From contig NC_081413.1 in NCBI RefSeq assembly GCF_030272615.1, positions 159,836,849 through 159,900,848 of the forward strand: a DNA stretch of 64,000 bases. Direction: 5' to 3'. The notes under the pieces are model-generated. The model had not been told where the DNA came from and did not search any database. It worked only from the letters and a program-made list of their open reading frames with translations. The stretch's first letter is position 1, and each line of letters opens with the position of its first letter. The DNA is from Cryptomeria japonica. Taxonomy: Eukaryota > Streptophyta > Pinopsida > Cupressales > Cupressaceae. The translations under genes and the position numbers were made by a program. Positions 1 through 11,417 of this stretch are shown in pieces.

Positions 1-1457
1 TGTTTTCTATCAATGACTGAGTCAAGCAATTATGAGGAAGAAAGTAAAGATGATAGTTGGGTAAAAGAAATGGAAGAAGAACTAAATCAAATATAGAAGA
101 ACAATACTTGGGAACTGGTACCTAGACTGGGGGACATGAATGTGATAGGAACTAAATGGGTATTCAGGAGAAAGCGAAATTAGAAAGGACAAGCTACAAC
201 AAATAAAGCAGGACTGGTATGTAAAGGATATTATAAGGTAAAAGGCATAGATTTTGAAGAAAATTTTTCTCTGGTAGCAAGGATGGAAGCTATATGTATA
301 TTTCTTGCATTTTTTGCTCATAAGAACTTAAGAGTTTATCAGATGGATGTCAATTTATTGTTTTTAAATGGAGATATAGAAGAAGTATACATTGAGAAAT
401 CATATGGGTTTAGACTAATAGAAGCTCCAAATATGGTGTGTATATTGAAGAAAGAACTGTATGGGATCAAACAAGCACCTAGGGTCTATTATGCAAGATT
501 AGACGAGTATTTTCTACAACAAAATTTCAGCAAAGGTACAATGAATAGTAATCTTTATTTCAAGATTTATGGAGAAAAGTTATTGATTATTATAGTTTAT
601 GTTGATGACATTATATTAAGAGGAAATGACAACTTATGTAAAGAGTTTTCTAAAGAGATGCATAAAGAGTTTGAAATGTCAATGTTCTGTGAGTTATATT
701 TCTGTCTTGGATTACAAGTTATATCTCACAAAGCAAGTATGTGAAAGAAATATTGAAGAAATTTGAGTTTGATGGTTGTAAACCTGTTACAACTCCTTAA
801 ATAATTGGTTGTAAGCTGAGCAAAGATGACGAGTCTCCAGAGGTTGATAAGAAGAAGTGCAAATCAATGGTTGGTGGATTACTATATTTGACAATGTCTA
901 GACCAGATATCATGTAGGCTATTTGTTTGGTGGCTAGGTTTCAAGCAAATCTGAAGGTTACACATGAACAAGCTATGAAAATAATTTTCAGGTACTTGAA
1001 ACGTTTTATGGATTTTTTTCTCTGGTACAAAAAAGTTGGAGATTTCACATTAAAAGTATATTGATGCAGATTGGGATAGAAGTGTTGATGACTGGAAAAG
1101 TACTAGTGGTGGTGCTTTCTTTTTAGGAAATAGATTGGTAGATTCTGGTTTAGTAAGAAACAAGATTCAATTTCCCTATCTACTAATGAAGCAAAGTATA
1201 TTGCAACAACATCTTGATGTACTCAGGCAATGTGGATGAGATAGACTCATAGAAATATCAAGGTAACATATGATGAAGAAATTCCTATTATGCGTGACAA
1301 TACAAATGCAATAAACATTTCAAAACATCTGATTATGCATTTAAGAACAAAACACATTTCAATCAGATATCACTACTTAAGGGATAAGGTTGTTGAGAAG
1401 GAAGTTTGATTGGAATATATTTCTACAAAAGAATAGGTTGTAGATATTTTTACTAAG
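1..1457 (+). pseudogene. Element C pol: reverse transcriptase-RNase H, broken
   Basis: Copia-type RT followed by RNase H, the enzymes that copy element RNA into DNA. The longest open piece, 283-744, shows the RT core: QMDVNLLFLNGD, then LYGIKQAPR, then the catalytic YVDDI motif in VYVDDIILRGND. Upstream, 60-280 reads as the RT start (NNTWELVPR, GTKWVFRRK) broken by stops. Downstream, the RNase H segment has CDNTNAINISK-like and RTKHISIRYHY-like motifs with several frameshifts and stops. The reading frame changes at least twice, so this is a long-dead copy. It stops at the insertion of E and resumes at 2568. The 5' part (gag, protease, integrase) lies before the window. Confidence 0.85.
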
Positions 1458-2562
1458 TGTAATATCAAAAATATTGTCCCTTGTAATTAATGTGACAAAT
1501 GGCACTTTTCCCCCATGTCATCAGAGGTCAAGATTTTCCATCTTTTCCTTTTGTCCACTTAGGCCATCCTTGTCAGCTGTGGCTGAAGCGTTACCAACTC
1601 TGCTGATCTATCACCTTTAGGGATGAAGGAATGATGCAGAGACGTTCGTGCAACGTGATAGCGTCCCATGAATTTGACAGTATGTAGGTGGCTTTTTGAG
1701 CATTATGTATTCACCTGAAAGGAATCATAACACCTCTGCATGTGCCCACTGATGTCTGAATTCATTTCTAAGCCTTTACCTTTCACCTTGGAGGCATTTG
1801 GAAGGGATTCTTTGGCAAGTTTGGCAATCTTCTTGCAGGTTGAGCTCTTGGAGACCACTTTGGACAACATACTATCAACACCACCATTGTTGTAGCATCT
1901 CAAGCATACCACACCAACATTTACAATAACTGTTTGTGAAAGGGGACTTTCCTAAAACCTCTCTTTCCTATTTTCCAAATCTTTATTTCCAATCTTGTAT
2001 TGCATTTTTAATTATCTTTATCATATTATTATTCCTATGGCTTCTTGGGTTTTCCGTGGAGGTGGAAACACCAAAATGGGGGTTTGACTTAGGTAGGCTC
2101 CAAAACACAACCCCCAACATTTTATCTCTTGCATATGTGTAGGCACAACTTCGTGAAGAGGAGATTATCTTGTGGGAGGCTTCATAGCATGGACTGGTTG
2201 TGAGATTTTCTTACTCTTTAGTACTTTCCTTATTCTATTTTGTAATCTATGTTTTTCATAAGTTTTAATATCATTTAGCTATTTTATAAGTTCTGTCAGT
2301 GTGTCTAGAGCTTTCTTCTCAGACTTTGTGCTCCATCCGTACAAGATGACATCACGTTGTGCTAGTGTCCCATCTCCACGCGTTCGTCCCGAGGACTGAG
2401 GCTTTGCAGAGCTTCCTAGAGATGCGTCTTGGGTGTCTGACCCTCCCTGTGTAATTTTGTTATCCCCTAGCTCATCTTAGTGCTAGTTCATAGAGGTAAT
2501 TGGAAGGACAATTTGTCCTTGAGGATTCATCATCCTTGAGGTGACAAATTCCCTCCATTACA
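1458..2562. mobile_element. Element E: solo LTR (1105 bp) inside element C pol
   Basis: Begins TGTAAT and ends ATTACA, exact inverted termini, flanked by a perfect 5-bp duplication CTAAG at 1453-1457 and 2563-2567. Removing the insertion and one TSD copy rejoins the RNase H reading frame (threonine-lysine, then the copia C-terminal block), which independently proves the boundaries. No coding region, PBS or partner LTR is present, so it is a solo LTR or a short non-autonomous element. Small open frames inside (for example on the minus strand at 1703-1912) have no recognisable features. Family not identified; orientation unknown. Confidence 0.85.
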
Positions 2563-2567
2563 CTAAG

Positions 2568-2636
2568 GCATTGACAAATGATACATTTGACATTATTTGG
2601 AAGAAGCTTGGGGTTATTGCCCCTCATTCTAGATAG
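2568..2636 (+). pseudogene. Element C pol: C-terminal tail of RNase H
   Basis: Reads ALTNDTFDIIWKKLGV and ends at a TAG stop (2634-2636). It matches the copia C-terminal pattern seen in A and B (PLPRETFEYLRSKLGV) and continues directly from the codons ACT-AAG left of element E. This 69-bp piece is the natural end of C pol and fixes the right edge of E to the base. Confidence 0.85.
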
Positions 2637-2941
2637 GTGCATTATGTGGGTGCATCTTTCCAAGGGGGGTCTTTCATCTCTATTTCTTTTCTTGGATTGA
2701 TGTTGTGGCTTCTCTTTGAGGGAGCAGTGGAGTGTGTATTGGTGTTGTGCGCATTTTCCTTGATGGCAAAGGGGGAGAGAAAGAGTAGTTAGAAAGAGCA
2801 GTTAGGGGGACAAAAAGAGATATTGGGAGATGAAATTTATTTCAGAATGGAAGAGAATGCAATTGTGCAATTTTTCTGATAGAGCAGTATTGTTTGTAGA
2901 TTGGTCAAAGTGTTCAATTTGGTCAAGTGTTTCCATCAATG
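2637..2941 (+). other. Element C 3' untranslated region
   Basis: Non-coding stretch between the pol stop and the polypurine tract. It contains a first purine run (GGCAAAGGGGGAGAGAAAG near 2764) about 180 bp before the real tract, perhaps a duplicated or relict polypurine tract. No further ORF is supported. Confidence 0.6.
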
Positions 2942-2955
2942 AAAAAGGGGGAGAT
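2942..2955 (+). promoter_or_regulatory. Element C polypurine tract
   Basis: AAAAAGGGGGAGAT directly before TGTTGG, the usual plus-strand priming site for copia elements. A and B have near-identical tracts before their 3' LTRs. Confidence 0.85.
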
Positions 2956-3335
2956 TGTTGGAATTATGTGTTGTTGTGATTGTCATTGATGTAAAACTTG
3001 TTGTTTTAGATAGTTGTTGGTCTGAAATGTCTGTGGTGTAGAGATATCTTGTTGTATTGGTATTAAAGTTACTCTATTGGTTGTTCTAAAAGTGTCCAGG
3101 TTCAGGAAGTGTTGCTGATGTTGCTTGGTTTTTTTTATCTTCTTTGGTTATATTTTTGGCATTTTGGATGTGCTATTTTAGTTGTCTAGAAGTATCTTTA
3201 TGTTCTTTGGATGTTGTGGTATATTTTATTGCCAGTTGTGGTATTCTATGTTAATCCTATTTTTTAGTCCAAATATGATTTTTGGAAAGTAATTTGATGT
3301 GTTATGGGTCTCACCGTAGTGTGTGGAGATATGTA
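2956..3335 (+). repeat. Element C 3' LTR, piece 1 of 4
   Basis: Starts TGTTGGAATT after the polypurine tract, and is cut at 3335 by D. Its last five bases ATGTA are the left TSD-like site of D. The rest of this LTR is at 26954, 56167 and 62535. Confidence 0.8.
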
Positions 3336-4483
3336 TGTACTCAAGTAGTAAATAAGAGTAAATTGCATAATGAGATATCAAAGAGAGAATCACAACTCTA
3401 ATCTAATCAATATTACTCCTAAATCACAATAGAATAATGCAACATAATTTGAATTGAAAGAATGATCCATTTAAAACTCTCTTAATTGAAATAGCAAGGC
3501 TTCCATTGCTCTTCTCCATTGTTGTTGATGTAGGTGGCTCTTAGGTAATGCACTTGATTTCCTTCATAAGATGGACAACAAATTTGAAGACTCTGATTTT
3601 GTCATTCTAGCTTGAATTGAGAAAATGATGTTTAATTTATAGATTTTCAACACAAACGGGGTGAGAAATAGAACTCAAGTCTTGATCGATAAATAACTAA
3701 AATTGATTGATCAGTTAATAGAGTTGATTGATTTGTTAACTCAATAGATTGATTAGTGAACTGAATAGATTGGCTAGTAAACTCATTTGATTGATCAGTG
3801 AATTCAATAGATTGGGGAGATGACTAAATAGATGGATTAGTGGACTGAATTGATGGATTAGTAGACTGAATTGATGGATTAGTCATAAAAAGGTAATGTT
3901 GAGTTAAAAAGGATGATTGATGAGTTAACTAATTAGACAACTGATTTGATCAACCAGTTTTGATTTTAGCATGTGTTGTAGGAATTTGAAATTGAATTTA
4001 ATTTTCATTTTCAATTTGGATTTGAATTTGGTCATTCGAATGCCAAAATGCACATGAAATTAACTGAAATTCAAATTTGGTGAAATGTGAATTTGAAAAT
4101 GTGAAATTTGAATTTGGGAGAATATGAAATGAAATTAGTTGGAATTATCTGGAATTATAATTTGGGGATTTGGAGGAATTTAATTAATTAATTTAAATAA
4201 TTTAAATGAAATTATTTAAACATAAGAGATTGAATTAATTAAATAATAAAGATTATTTAACTAATGAATAAATCATAATTAATTAAATAATTGATATTTA
4301 ATTAATAATTGAGATAGGGTTAACTGATTAAAATGATTAGAGAATAGAAATAAAGTAATTAGAAGTGCTGAAGGGTGATGATTAGAAGAAATAGTTAATT
4401 TAATCAAATAATTAAAGAATTACCTATTTAAATAGACGAATAATTAGTATATGATTAATGAGACATTTTTTTAAGTGTCTACA
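3336..4483 (-). repeat. Element D 3' LTR (left copy)
   Basis: About 1148 bp, matching 25810-26953 over its length, with the same order of blocks: GATTGATCAGT-type repeats (near 3700-3890), an AATTTGAATTTG-type stretch, then an AATTAATTAAAT-rich end. On the minus strand it starts TGTAGACAC and ends GTACA. A possible TATA box on the minus strand (TCTATAAATTAA, near 3632-3643) is kept in the other copy near 26104-26117. Confidence 0.75.
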
Positions 4484-4499
4484 TTTTACCCTCTTTGAG
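4484..4499 (-). promoter_or_regulatory. Element D polypurine tract
   Basis: On the minus strand this reads CTCAAAGAGGGTAAAA immediately before the left LTR. It supports the minus orientation; nothing comparable precedes the right LTR on the plus strand. Confidence 0.6.
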
Positions 4500-5965
4500 A
4501 CAATGTCAGAATGTTGTTGTTTAAAAAAAAATAAAAAATTCTACCCTAATATGCCCCGGTGACGTTAGGCTATAATGCCCCCTCGAGAGATTGTTTGTGC
4601 ATTAAAGACATGAATGATCTCTCAAAAGAAGAAGAATGTTAGATGAACGATGAAGAATGATTAAATTATGACATGAATGAGTTTGATTATAGAAAAGAAA
4701 TGGTTGAAGTAATTTGTAGATTGATAAGATAAAGATAAAGTCTAGTTTCAGGAAGGACACATCGTGTATAAGATAAAAATGTTGAAAACGTCTGGTTTCA
4801 GGAAGGATACATCTTGTATAATAAAAGTGATAGATCAAAATATGATGAAAGTGTAGAATAATTGAGTGATAGATATAATAGTTGATATGAGAAAATGATA
4901 GAATTATAGATGAAAAGATTGGAATTAAGTGATAAGTGAGATCATGTTAGATGAAAGAATGATTGGAAAGAATTGAAAAGGTTGATTCAAGAAAAGATGC
5001 TTGATGAGAGAATGATTTGAAGAGACAATAAACACGATGAGATTAGAAAAATGAAATGATATGATTGGTGATGAATAGTCTTCTTGTCTTTATGAATAGT
5101 GCAATACATTTTCATCATTGAGCCTTATTATGTAACAATGAAGCTTATTACATCAGGGTATAAGGAACCAAGATGCAAATATATCTCATTGCAAAGAAAC
5201 AAACACATAGAAGACAAGGAGTGAAACCTCCATTCTGGGAATTACACTAGGGGTCAAGGTATGTGTGGCATTCACAGGCTGAATGCTCCTATCACAGACA
5301 CCCACTAGAGAAATTGCCCTAGAACTTCATTGGTTCAAACCACAAACAACAAACAAAGAAAAGGATCATGACCATCATGACTCCTCTAGTCACTTTCAGA
5401 AATCCTTGAGTAGCTAAAATCAACGATCTTCACCAATTTGATAAAAAGAGTTAAAAAAATAGACAAAACTCAGCAGTTAGACTGACTGTGCCTTTGCTTT
5501 AATATGTTTGGTGTAATTTTGATAATGTCTAGTTTCAGAAGTTTTGGACCCCATTTAAGATTGTCCTATTTGGTTTCAAGTGTACCAATTCTATTTAAGA
5601 CAAGATGTTGATCATGTTGATAGTTTGATAGTGACTCGATAGATCAGACAGTTGATCAGCTTGATTGCAGATGTTTTGACAAGATAGTTGTATCCTTTAT
5701 TTAACTTTGTGCGAAGTGTTTGCTCGATATATGCTAGGGTGTTTGATTCTTGTGAGACAATTTATTGCAAGTTTTTAATGTTTTCTAGATTTTTAGTTTG
5801 TTTAGGACTTTTTATGAATGTTTTTGTTTAATTTTGATTTTTTTGGTGTTTTTGTTTGATGTTTTGATTTTTTGGATATTTTTTATGTTTTTTAATTTTT
5901 TGATATTAAATTTTTTGATGTTTTTGGTATCGATGAAACATGACCTACCATTAATTGATAAAGAT
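4500..5965 (-). other. Element D internal 3' region, no gene seen
   Basis: A/G-rich non-coding sequence downstream of the D gag-like frame. It carries paired copies of a diffuse motif with core TCTRGTTTCAGGAAGG then GTATAAGAT, at 4740-4774 and 4790-4822, with weaker pairs at 5527-5603 and 12992-13069. The stretch at 5760-5935 is very T-rich. No open frame here looks real. Confidence 0.5.
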
Positions 5966-6527
5966 TGTTGGCATTATAACAGACAATGAGAGATTGTTGG
6001 CATTTCAATAAGGATATTGAAAAGGTTGTTGATGATTATAGATATAGCTGATTAAGGATATTTACTGTCTTAATATCATTATTTTGTCATTGATGTCAAG
6101 AAATTGATTTTCTAATTCAGTATGATGTTGCCATATCTTAAGAAGTATGTTTTGATGAGTATAAAGAAGTTTGTGAAAGACACAGAAAGAATATAATGAA
6201 TAAGGGGAGAAATAAGTTATTCAATTGGCAAATATTACCAAGTTAGAAAATGATGAGATCATGATGTTTTAGATTATTTTGATATCTTACATATGTTGTT
6301 ATTTGTAAGGTTAATACTATTCTATGTTACCGAGCAAAGAACCTAGTCGGTAAACCCTAAGGAACCTAGTCGGTAAACCCTAAGGTTATCACTATTAGTT
6401 AATGAAGGTAGAATGTCTACCAAGTGAAGTTTAGTATTCACCGAATTGCAACTGAGTAATAATAGAATGCATTAAATGAATAAAAACATTATTTAATGAA
6501 GGAAGTTGATGAGCTGGCTATGATTAA

Positions 6528-6710
6528 ATGATTGGTATGCCATGCATCAAGTTTGTTAAAGATTCTATGGCAAAGGAAAATTGGCAGGAAGATCTACAGC
6601 TCAGATTGAACCACAATACCCTAGCACAAGTTCCAAGAAATGTATGTAAGTTCCAAGGCAGGGTAAAACATTTTCAGATCGAAGGATACATCGAACCTAG
6701 TCAAGTTTGA
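6528..6710 (+). other. 60-codon open frame inside the A/B-type LTR
   Basis: An ATG-started frame (MIGMPCIKFVKDSMAKENWQ...) upstream of the LTR TATA box. It is also open at full length in the B 3' LTR (19913-20095), and in the B 5' LTR (from 13742) with a 3-base in-frame loss. In the A 3' LTR it has a TAG in place of a Trp or Gln codon. No domain is recognised. Being in U3, it would need an outside promoter; it may be chance, but the in-frame indel is notable. Confidence 0.25.
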
Positions 6711-6773
6711 AGATCTGATGGCTATGATTGATCATGGGAAATGTGATCAAGGAGATTAAGTGGTTGGAAAATT

Positions 6774-6787
6774 GTTTATAAATAAGG
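6774..6787 (+). promoter_or_regulatory. LTR TATA box (A 5' LTR; repeated in all four A/B LTRs)
   Basis: GTTTATAAATAAGG about 710 bp before the LTR end. The same TTTATAAATAAGG block occurs near 12198, 13985 and 20159 in the other three LTRs. It is the best candidate for the pol II promoter of this family. No start site can be fixed from sequence alone. Confidence 0.5.
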
Positions 6788-7489
6788 AACTGTTGATAAA
6801 CAATGAATGCGGGCAAATGTAAGCACAAGGTTGCTACATAGTGATTACCGAGCACAGAAGCTTGAAGACCTGTTTGAGAAACAGAGTATAGAGCCTAGCA
6901 CAGGGACAAGATAAGTCCTATGAATAGATTGTATTGAGCAAATAAGAATCCACTTCAGCATTTTAGATGTGAAGCTGCAAATAGATTTATATTACTATTA
7001 TTTAGTGAAGTAACAAAAAATCTCTTAACTGAGTGGACTTAATAGTCTTATTTGTAAATCCTCTAGCAAGGTGATATTCTGATTGAGTGTTTGAAATCCT
7101 TTGACAAGGTCACTTCTAACAAAGTGAAGATCCTAATAGATCTGAGGGAAATCCCTTAACCGGGTCACATATAGCAATGTGTTTGTAATCTTTAACAGGA
7201 TTTGTTTTTAACTGAGCATACTCTAGAAGAGTATATTTCTTAGTGAGTCCAAAATCCCACAATAGTTTTTCCCTATTTGGGTTTCTACATTAAATCTGGT
7301 GTTATGAGTGTTATGATGTTTATATGCTTTTGAGTTTACATGATTAAGAAGTTTTGGTTATATTACTGATGTATAGGTTACCGAGGTTGAATCTAATGTT
7401 TTAATGGAAGATTAAGTTTGTATGATTCACCCCCTCTCATCTTGTTAGCTTGGCATCTGTACTTATCTTTAAGTATTCGAACTATCAAT

Positions 7490-7501
7490 TGCTATCAGAT
7501 C
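7490..7501 (+). promoter_or_regulatory. Element A primer binding site (mutated)
   Basis: TGCTATCAGATC, two changes from TGGTATCAGAGC, the copia site complementary to the 3' end of initiator tRNA-Met. It lies two bases after the LTR end. Element B keeps the intact form. Confidence 0.85.
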
Positions 7502-7552
7502 TTTGGACTCCAGAAGAAAAAGTTTTAAGGTACTTGAGGAAAAGATCCAAAT

Positions 7553-8274
7553 ATGTATAAGAGGGATGCACCAAAGCTAACCAAGTCAAGTTTCTCGACA
7601 TGGTAGAAAAGGATGAAGTTGCACTTATCAGGAGTTGGAGAATATGTTGTATATTATCTGGAGAATGATTTCATTACACCGAGCACCTATCCATTGACAA
7701 TGGAAGAGATAGAGGCAAAGGCAAGTATAAAGGAAAGCTACCTTTGAAATATTTCAATTGTGATAAAATTGGACATATGGCTTCTAACTGTCCTGAAAGA
7801 GAATCTAGTGAAAAGAAAGATTACCGAGATGATAGACAGAAAGATAATCATTACAGAGGACACCAAGATTTTAGAAGAAGAAATAAGAAGTCATGCCTAA
7901 TAGCTGATGAGGAATCTAATGATGATAAATTAGATGAAACTAATACAGAGGAAGTTGTTTATGTGGCTCTCAAAGATGGATCAGATGAAGAAAGGTATGA
8001 AGAAAAAGCACTACTATCTCATATAAGTAAAAATGATTCTTGGATCATAGATAGTGGATGTTCACATCACATGACAGGTGATAAACATAAGTTTGTTATA
8101 TTAGAAGACTATGATTGAGGCTATGTAAGATTTGGTAATGATGCACCATGTCTGGTAAGAGGTAAAGGATCTATAACACTTCTTGACAATGCAAAATGCA
8201 ATGATGTTTATTGGGTTGAAGGTTTGAAATACAATTTGTTGAGTGTAGCATAGCTAAACAACACAGGTTACTGA
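7553..8274 (+). pseudogene. Element A gag-protease, internally deleted
   Basis: The start ATG at 7553 matches that of B gag at 14756. A TAG at 7604-7606 interrupts it. At 7720 the sequence jumps over what is 14924-15575 in B, losing most of gag through a short repeat (GAGGCAAAG) and shifting frame. From 7744 it reads the CCHC knuckle region (NCDKIGHMASNC; the first Cys is Tyr), a lysine/arginine-rich linker, an acidic stretch, and protease with the active-site DSG in SWIIDSGCSHHM. Stops at 8116-8118, 8251-8253 and 8272-8274 are C-to-T or G-to-A type. No functional Gag could be made. Confidence 0.85.
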
Positions 8275-9525
8275 ATATAATTTCATAATGGAATTTTCAA
8301 AGTTCATGACAAGCATGGAAAGTTAGCTGCTACCGAGACACAAACAAAAGGTAACACATTTCACCTTGACTCAACTCGGAATAAGTGTCTATATGCAAAG
8401 ATAGATGATACCTGGTTATGGCATAAAAGGTTTTGTCATGTAAATTTTGATAATCTGATCAAAATAAGCAAGAAACACTAAGTAAGAGGTCTACCGAGTC
8501 TTGAGAAACCTGAGAATGCTATATGCCAAGGATGCCAGATGGGAAAAATGACAAGATCAAGCTTTACAAGTAAGTCCTACACTTCTAAGGGAATTTTAGA
8601 TCTTGTGCATACTGATCTTTGTGCTCCTATAAAAGTTTAGAGTTATTATGGTGATAAATATTTCATATTATTTTTGGATGATTACTCAAGGATGATGTCA
8701 GTAATGTTTTTAAAAGAAAAATCAGAACCTTTTCAAATGTTTAAATGGTACAAGGCAAGAGTTGAAAATGAAACAGGAAGATAACTTAAATGTCTTAGAT
8801 CAGATAGAGGAGGTGAGTTCACATCTGATGAGTTTAATTTATACTGCAATGATCATGGTATCAAAAGACAAGTATCTGCAGCGAGAACTCCACAACAAAA
8901 TGGAATAGCTGAGAGAAAAAATAGATCTATTGTGGATTGTGCCAGAACCCTGATGATTGAAAAGAAAGTGTCACAAACATTTTGGAGAGAAGAAATAAGC
9001 ACAATAGTTTACACATTGAACCGAGTACAACTGAAGAAAGGAACTTTGAAAACACCATATGAAATCTAGTATGACAAGAAACCTAATGTAAGTTATTTTA
9101 AAATCTTTGGAAGTAGATGCTATATTCACAAAGATGATAGAAATGGCAAGTTTGATTAGAAAAGTGAAGAAGGAACATTTCTAGGTTATTCTTCTAGAAG
9201 GAAAGCATTTAAATGTCTGATCAAATCATCTAACAAAATAGTAGAAAGTGCAAATGTGAAAATTGATAAATTTGCAGAAATAAATGATGAAGGAAATTCC
9301 AAGGAACTAGAAGATTATGATGAATTTGTCTATGTTCAACTGACAAGTCTTCTCGAGAAGACTGCTGAAGGAAATGAAGAAAATATCCAGTTACTGAGTG
9401 ATGAAGAAGATCATACAGAGCCTACCGAATCTGTATTAGCCAAGTATATCAAAAGACATCATGCATCAAGTCAGATTATAGGAGATAAGGATGATCTGGT
9501 GATGACAGGGAATAAACAACGATAG
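8275..9525 (+). pseudogene. Element A integrase
   Basis: Copia integrase, which would insert the DNA copy. The HHCC zinc part reads WLWHKRFCHVNFDNL and then CQGCQMGK. The core carries the three acidic residues in LVHTDLCAP, SDRGGEF and [25 protein letters not shown]-type C-terminal block follows near 9140-9210, then an acidic linker. Stops at 8479-8481, 8638-8640, 8785-8787, 9067-9069, 9157-9159 and 9523-9525 break it. The first two sit at the same codons in B. Confidence 0.85.
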
Positions 9526-11041
9526 AACACATGTCTGATATCTGAATTTGAACCGAGAATAGTGAAAGATGCATTTAACAGTGAAGATTGGATAAATGCT
9601 ATGACAGAAGAAATTGATCAAATTAAGAAGAATGACACATGGACACTAGTCCCAAGATCGAAGGACAAAAATGTAATCGGTACAAAGTGGATTTTCAGAA
9701 ACAAGCTGAATGAAAAAGGTGACGTCATTAGAAATAAAGCAAGACTAGTTTGCAAAGGTTATGCTCAAGAAGAAGGAATTGATTATGGTGAAACTTTTGC
9801 AATTGTGGCAAAAATTGAAGGAGTAAGAACATTGTTGGTATATGCTACTTACAAGAATTTCAAGATATATCAAATGGATGTCAAATCTACATTTCTGAAT
9901 GGTATATTAGAAGAGGAAGTTTTTATTGAACAACCTGAAGGATTTGTTGAAGACAAGAATAGAGATCAGGTATGTAAATTGAACAAACCTTTATATGGTT
10001 TGAAACAAGCACCTAGAGCATGGAATGACAGATTGCACTCTTATTTGATCAAAATTGGTTTTATAAGAACAAGTAAAAACAGTGACATATACATGAAGAA
10101 TGATGAAAATGGAATACTGATCTCAGCCATATTTGTTGATGACATTATATTTAGTGGAAATGACTCTCTATGCAGGAAATTTGGAAATGAAATGAGCAAA
10201 GAATTTGAGATGTCACTAATCGGTGAGATAAAGTATTTTATAGGTCTACATATACTGCAAATGAAAAATGAGTTTTTCATTACCCAATCCAGGTACATAA
10301 AGGAAATCTTGAAGAAATTTGGAATGGAGGATTCAAAACTAGTAAGTACTCCTATGACTACCAACTATAAATTATCAAAGGATGATGAATCTGCATCTGT
10401 TGATGAGACACTCTACCGATCTATGATTGGAAAATTGTAATGTGTTTTTCACAACATACCACATATAGCACATGCATTAGGTATAGTTGTAAGATTTTCT
10501 GCAGACCCTAAGGAAACACACATGATAGCAATCAAGAGAATTTTTAGATACTTGAAAGGCACTGGAGATTATAGCTTAGTATACTAGAAAGGAAATGATT
10601 TTGATTTAAAAGTTTATACTAATGCTAATTGGGCAGCCAACATTGATGATAGGAAAAGCACAAGTGGTGGAGCTTTCTTTTTAGGAGAAAGACTAGTGAG
10701 AAGCTGAATATGTTGCTGCAACATTGAATTGCACTAATATAGCATGGATCAAAAAATTGTTGGAAGGTATAAATGAGCAAGTTACCAAGCCAGTAACTAT
10801 ATTCTGTGACAATACTAGTGCCATTAACATTTCAAAGAATCCTGTTATGCACTCTAAGACAAAGCACATCTCTATCAAATATCATTATCTTAGAGAAGAA
10901 GTTCAAGAGAAGAAAGTGGTGTTGGAGTATGTTAGCACAAAGGAACAAATAGCAAATATCTTCACCAAGCCACTGCCAAGGGACACTTTTGAATATCTCA
11001 GAAGCAAGTTAGAGGTCCTACCCCTATCTTCCATTCACTGA
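9526..11041 (+). pseudogene. Element A reverse transcriptase-RNase H
   Basis: The longest open piece, 9562-10440, covers nearly all [68 protein letters not shown] and the catalytic [11 protein letters not shown] (Phe instead of the usual Tyr before VDD). It is broken by TAA at 10438-10440 and TAG near 10585. RNase H has DDRKSTSGG, then a 44-bp deletion after 10700 relative to B (missing 18559-18602) shifts frame; 10724-11041 gives the rest (CDNTSAINISKNP, TKHISIKYHYLREE, IFTKPLPR). Confidence 0.9.
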
Positions 11042-11417
11042 CTGAGTTTGGTGAAAGCATCAATTCGATGACTCTACAAAATATCTTTTAGGAGTTGATG
11101 CTGATTTACACACATTACGAGGTTTTCTAAAGGTGTGCAGGAAACAATATAGGAAATAATAAAAGAGAACAAGAATTGAAGACAAAATGCTCTGACCGAG
11201 ACTGAGTAGATACATATCAGCAAGGAATTCACTTCTCAGCAAAAGAAATTATGTTTTAGATCTTTACTTTTTTGGCATTGTTGTCAAAGGGGGAGAAGAC
11301 TAATATATGGGGAGAAGACTAATGTATGGGGGAGCATTTCAGCATTTCACAACAATCTGAATTCGAATCAATTAGGTCAAATCAATTGGTTTTGCCATCA
11401 GTGCCAAAGGGGGAGAT
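11042..11417 (+). other. Element A 3' untranslated region and polypurine tract
   Basis: Non-coding. It ends with CAAAGGGGGAGAT (11405-11417) directly before the 3' LTR. Repeated GGGGGAGAAGACTAAT blocks near 11290-11330 look like extra polypurine-like runs; B has more of them. The 370-bp length leaves no room for an env-like ORF. Confidence 0.7.

Larger units (their letters stand above)
5966..7487 (+). repeat. Element A 5' LTR
   Basis: Begins TGTTGGCATTATAAC, then after a 29-bp leader begins again with TGTTGGCATTTCAAT at 5995, which is where the 3' LTR of A starts. It ends ACTATCA. It contains a tandem pair of a 23-bp unit (core CCTAGTCGGTAAACCCTAAG, about 6340-6385) and a TATA box near 6774. 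Confidence 0.85.

Noticed and set aside
1703-1912. Protein gene in element E
   Set aside because: A 69-codon minus-strand frame with no motif, inside an LTR defined by an exact TSD.
10041-10364. Minus-strand open frames opposite RT (also 17896-18222, 18472-18780)
   Set aside because: They are antisense shadows of conserved RT and RNase H codons and show no protein features of their own.
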